Positions 5,627 through 6,808 of a stretch of 6,808 nucleotides of DNA are shown here, in pieces. Made by a program: the position numbers and the translations under genes. The stretch lies in contig VBJR01000337.1 of assembly GCA_005880175.1 (NCBI GenBank), positions 1 to 6,808 on the forward strand, in the 5' to 3' direction. Positions within the stretch are counted from its first letter, which is position 1, and every line of letters starts with the position of its first letter. The DNA is from Chloroflexota bacterium (GTDB lineage: Bacteria; Chloroflexota; Dormibacteria; Dormibacterales; Dormibacteraceae). The notes under the pieces were generated by a model. That model was not told the DNA's origin. It saw nothing but the letters and a program-made list of their open reading frames with translations, and ran no database searches.

Positions 5627-6576
5627 AACAAGCTGTGCGCGATCAAGCCCGAGGCGACCGCGGCGAGCGCGCCCGCACTCCAGAAGGCCAGCGCAATCCG
5701 CCTCTCTGACCAACCCTCTAGTTGAAACGTGAAGTGAATCGGGGTCATCTTGAACAGCCGCCGTCCGCCGGTCAGCTTGAAGTAGCTGACCTGCATGATG
5801 ACAGATGCCGTCTCGAGCGCAAAGACCAGGCCGAGGCCCAACAGCAGCAGCATCCAGCCCTGCTGGATCGCCATGGCCGAGAGCGCGGCGCCCAGGCCGA
5901 GCGCCCCGGTGTCGCCCATGAAGATCCGCGCCGGGTGGCGGTTGTAGACCAGGAACGCCAGCACGCCGCCGGCCAGCGACATCGCCACGGCCCGCTCGCC
6001 GAAGCCGGCCTGCAGCTCGAGCACCGCGCCCGGGAGCAGGAACACCATGCCCAGGATCGCGATGGCGGCCAGCCCGCCCGCCAGCCCGTCCAGCCCGTCG
6101 GTCAGGTTCACCGCGTTGGCGGCGCCGACCACGGCGAGGACCGCCAGCGGCCAGAAGTACCACTGGTGGATCAGGTCGAAGCGGTCCGGGTGCTGCTGGA
6201 CGGCCGCCAGCCAGACGATCGGGATCGCGCAGAGCACCTGGAGCGGGAACTTGAACCGGGCCGGCAGCCCGATCGAGCCGAAGCGCAGCTTGGCCAGGTC
6301 GTCCACCAGGCCCAGCCCGCCGTAGAGGACCAGCGCCACCGTCGCGGGGAGGGCGCCGGGGTGGTTCCGGATCGCCAGGACGCCGCCGAGCACGCCGACG
6401 GCGACGAACAGGATGCCGCCGCCGGTGGGCGTCCCCGCCTTGCGCTGGTGCTCGCTCGAGAGCTCGGCCTGAATCGGCTGGCGGACGCGGAGACGCTTGA
6501 ACGCGCGGATCAGCGTCGGGTAGAGGAGAACGCATGCTGCGAATGCGACCGCGAGGATGGTCAGGTCGAGGATCAA
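5623..6576 (-). CDS. mraY: Phospho-N-acetylmuramoyl-pentapeptide-transferase MraY
   Basis: MraY is the integral membrane enzyme that transfers phospho-MurNAc-pentapeptide from UDP to undecaprenyl phosphate, giving lipid I. It has 317 residues, at the short end of the family, with about ten hydrophobic segments. Motifs: KAGTPTGGG (46-54), LVDDLAKLR (90-98, the DD pair), NAVNLTDGLDGLAGG (154-168), HPARIFMGDTGALGLG (214-229, active-site D222), and ETASVIMQVSYFKLTGGRR (255-273). The family's PIHHHFEL stretch reads PIHFTFQLEGW at 279-289, so only the first of three conserved histidines (H281) remains. The start is TTG at 6576, overlapping the murF stop as TTGA, with GGAGG 6 nt upstream. Codons 280-300 use many A/T-ending triplets, unlike the rest. 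It overlaps murD by 4 nt. The family call is firm. Whether the altered histidine motif matters cannot be told from here. Confidence 0.94.
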   Translation of the reverse strand: MILDLTILAVAFAACVLLYPTLIRAFKRLRVRQPIQAELSSEHQRKAGTPTGGGILFVAVGVLGGVLAIRNHPGALPATVALVLYGGLGLVDDLAKLRFGSIGLPARFKFPLQVLCAIPIVWLAAVQQHPDRFDLIHQWYFWPLAVLAVVGAANAVNLTDGLDGLAGGLAAIAILGMVFLLPGAVLELQAGFGERAVAMSLAGGVLAFLVYNRHPARIFMGDTGALGLGAALSAMAIQQGWMLLLLGLGLVFALETASVIMQVSYFKLTGGRRLFKMTPIHFTFQLEGWSERRIALAFWSAGALAAVASGLIAHSLL

Positions 6577-6808
6577 GTGGCGCCTCCGGAGTGCCCTACG
6601 TCGTTGCCGCTATCTACTGATGTACCGACCGCCACGAGCCGCCGCACGACTTCGTGCAATCCGATCCCGTGCGAAGCCTTGACAAGAACAACGTCGCCAG
6701 GCCCCGCTTGGGCACGGACCCATTTCTCCGCGGTCTCGCGGTCGGCCACCAGCTCGCCCCCGGCCGCGGCGGCCAGCAGGCGCCCGTGGCCGGCGTCCAC
6801 GACCGCCA
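6573..6808 (-). CDS. murF: UDP-N-acetylmuramoyl-tripeptide--D-alanyl-D-alanine ligase MurF, C-terminal end (partial)
   Basis: MurF ligates D-Ala-D-Ala to UDP-MurNAc-tripeptide. Only the last 77 residues lie in the window; the 5' part is beyond base 6808. What is visible fits the end of the C-terminal Mur-ligase domain: a short strand VVDAGH, then the helix DRETAEKWVRAQ, then GPGDVVLVKASHGIGLHEVV, the family's GDxVLVKGSR strand and helix (here KASH). A short Gly/Ser-rich tail ends at the TGA at 6573-6575. Position directly before mraY and a TTGA overlap agree with dcw order. The tail uses several A/T-ending codons (GGT ACA TCA GTA GAT). With so little sequence, the assignment rests on the motif plus synteny; another Mur ligase is unlikely. 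Confidence 0.85.
   Translation of the reverse strand, partial: AVVDAGHGRLLAAAAGGELVADRETAEKWVRAQAGPGDVVLVKASHGIGLHEVVRRLVAVGTSVDSGNDVGHSGGAT
6583..6587 (-). promoter_or_regulatory. Shine-Dalgarno site supporting the TTG start of mraY
   Basis: GGAGG on the minus strand, 6 nt before TTG at 6576, within the last codons of murF. It supports the TTG start and tight murF-mraY coupling. Confidence 0.65.

Noticed and set aside
6660..6700. Plus-strand TTGACA resembling a -35 box
   Set aside because: It lies within the conserved murF coding sequence (GDVVLVKASHG), with no suitable -10 and no plus-strand gene downstream.

Overview
This window is a very GC-rich (visibly about 70 percent or more) segment of a bacterial dcw (division and cell wall) cluster, and every gene lies on the minus strand. 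Read in the direction of transcription the order is murF (3' end only), mraY, murD, a roughly 500-bp gene-free insert, ftsW, murG (broken), murC, murB (5' end only). This is the textbook dcw order. The GC content, the GTG and TTG starts and the tight overlaps suit a high-GC lineage such as Actinomycetota, Chloroflexota or Dormibacterota. The sequence alone does not let me choose between them.

The genes form one peptidoglycan-precursor line. MurB and MurC make UDP-MurNAc and add L-Ala. MurD adds D-Glu, and MurF adds D-Ala-D-Ala. MraY loads the UDP-MurNAc-pentapeptide onto undecaprenyl phosphate to give lipid I. MurG adds GlcNAc to give lipid II, and FtsW polymerises lipid II at the septum. Most junctions overlap: murF/mraY share TTGA, mraY/murD share GTGA, murG/murC share TTGA, and murC/murB overlap by 23 nt. 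This points to translational coupling.

Three things break the ordinary picture. (1) murG as written carries an out-of-frame deletion near position 2070. The N-terminal half then runs in frame into murC, so the sequence encodes a 755-residue MurG(N)-junk-MurC reading frame, and the conserved C-terminal half of MurG is stranded in another frame. (2) The ftsW tail contains a 5-nt tandem duplication at 2693-2703. It shifts the tail into a frame that overlaps murG by 95 nt; removing one copy restores an end with a 13-nt overlap. Events 1 and 2 may be real lesions or assembly errors.

(3) Between murD and ftsW lies an insert of nested inverted repeats (about 3825-4337). Two inverted copies of a unit of about 200 bp meet at a TTGCATTGCCGGCAATGCAA-type palindrome. 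Each copy carries an internal hairpin whose stem differs between copies but stays self-complementary. A further 21-bp stem at the ftsW end pairs with the most likely ftsW start codon. This element is the best candidate for something undescribed in the window: a MITE-like or REP/BIME-like structured repeat inserted in an essential operon, possibly affecting ftsW expression.
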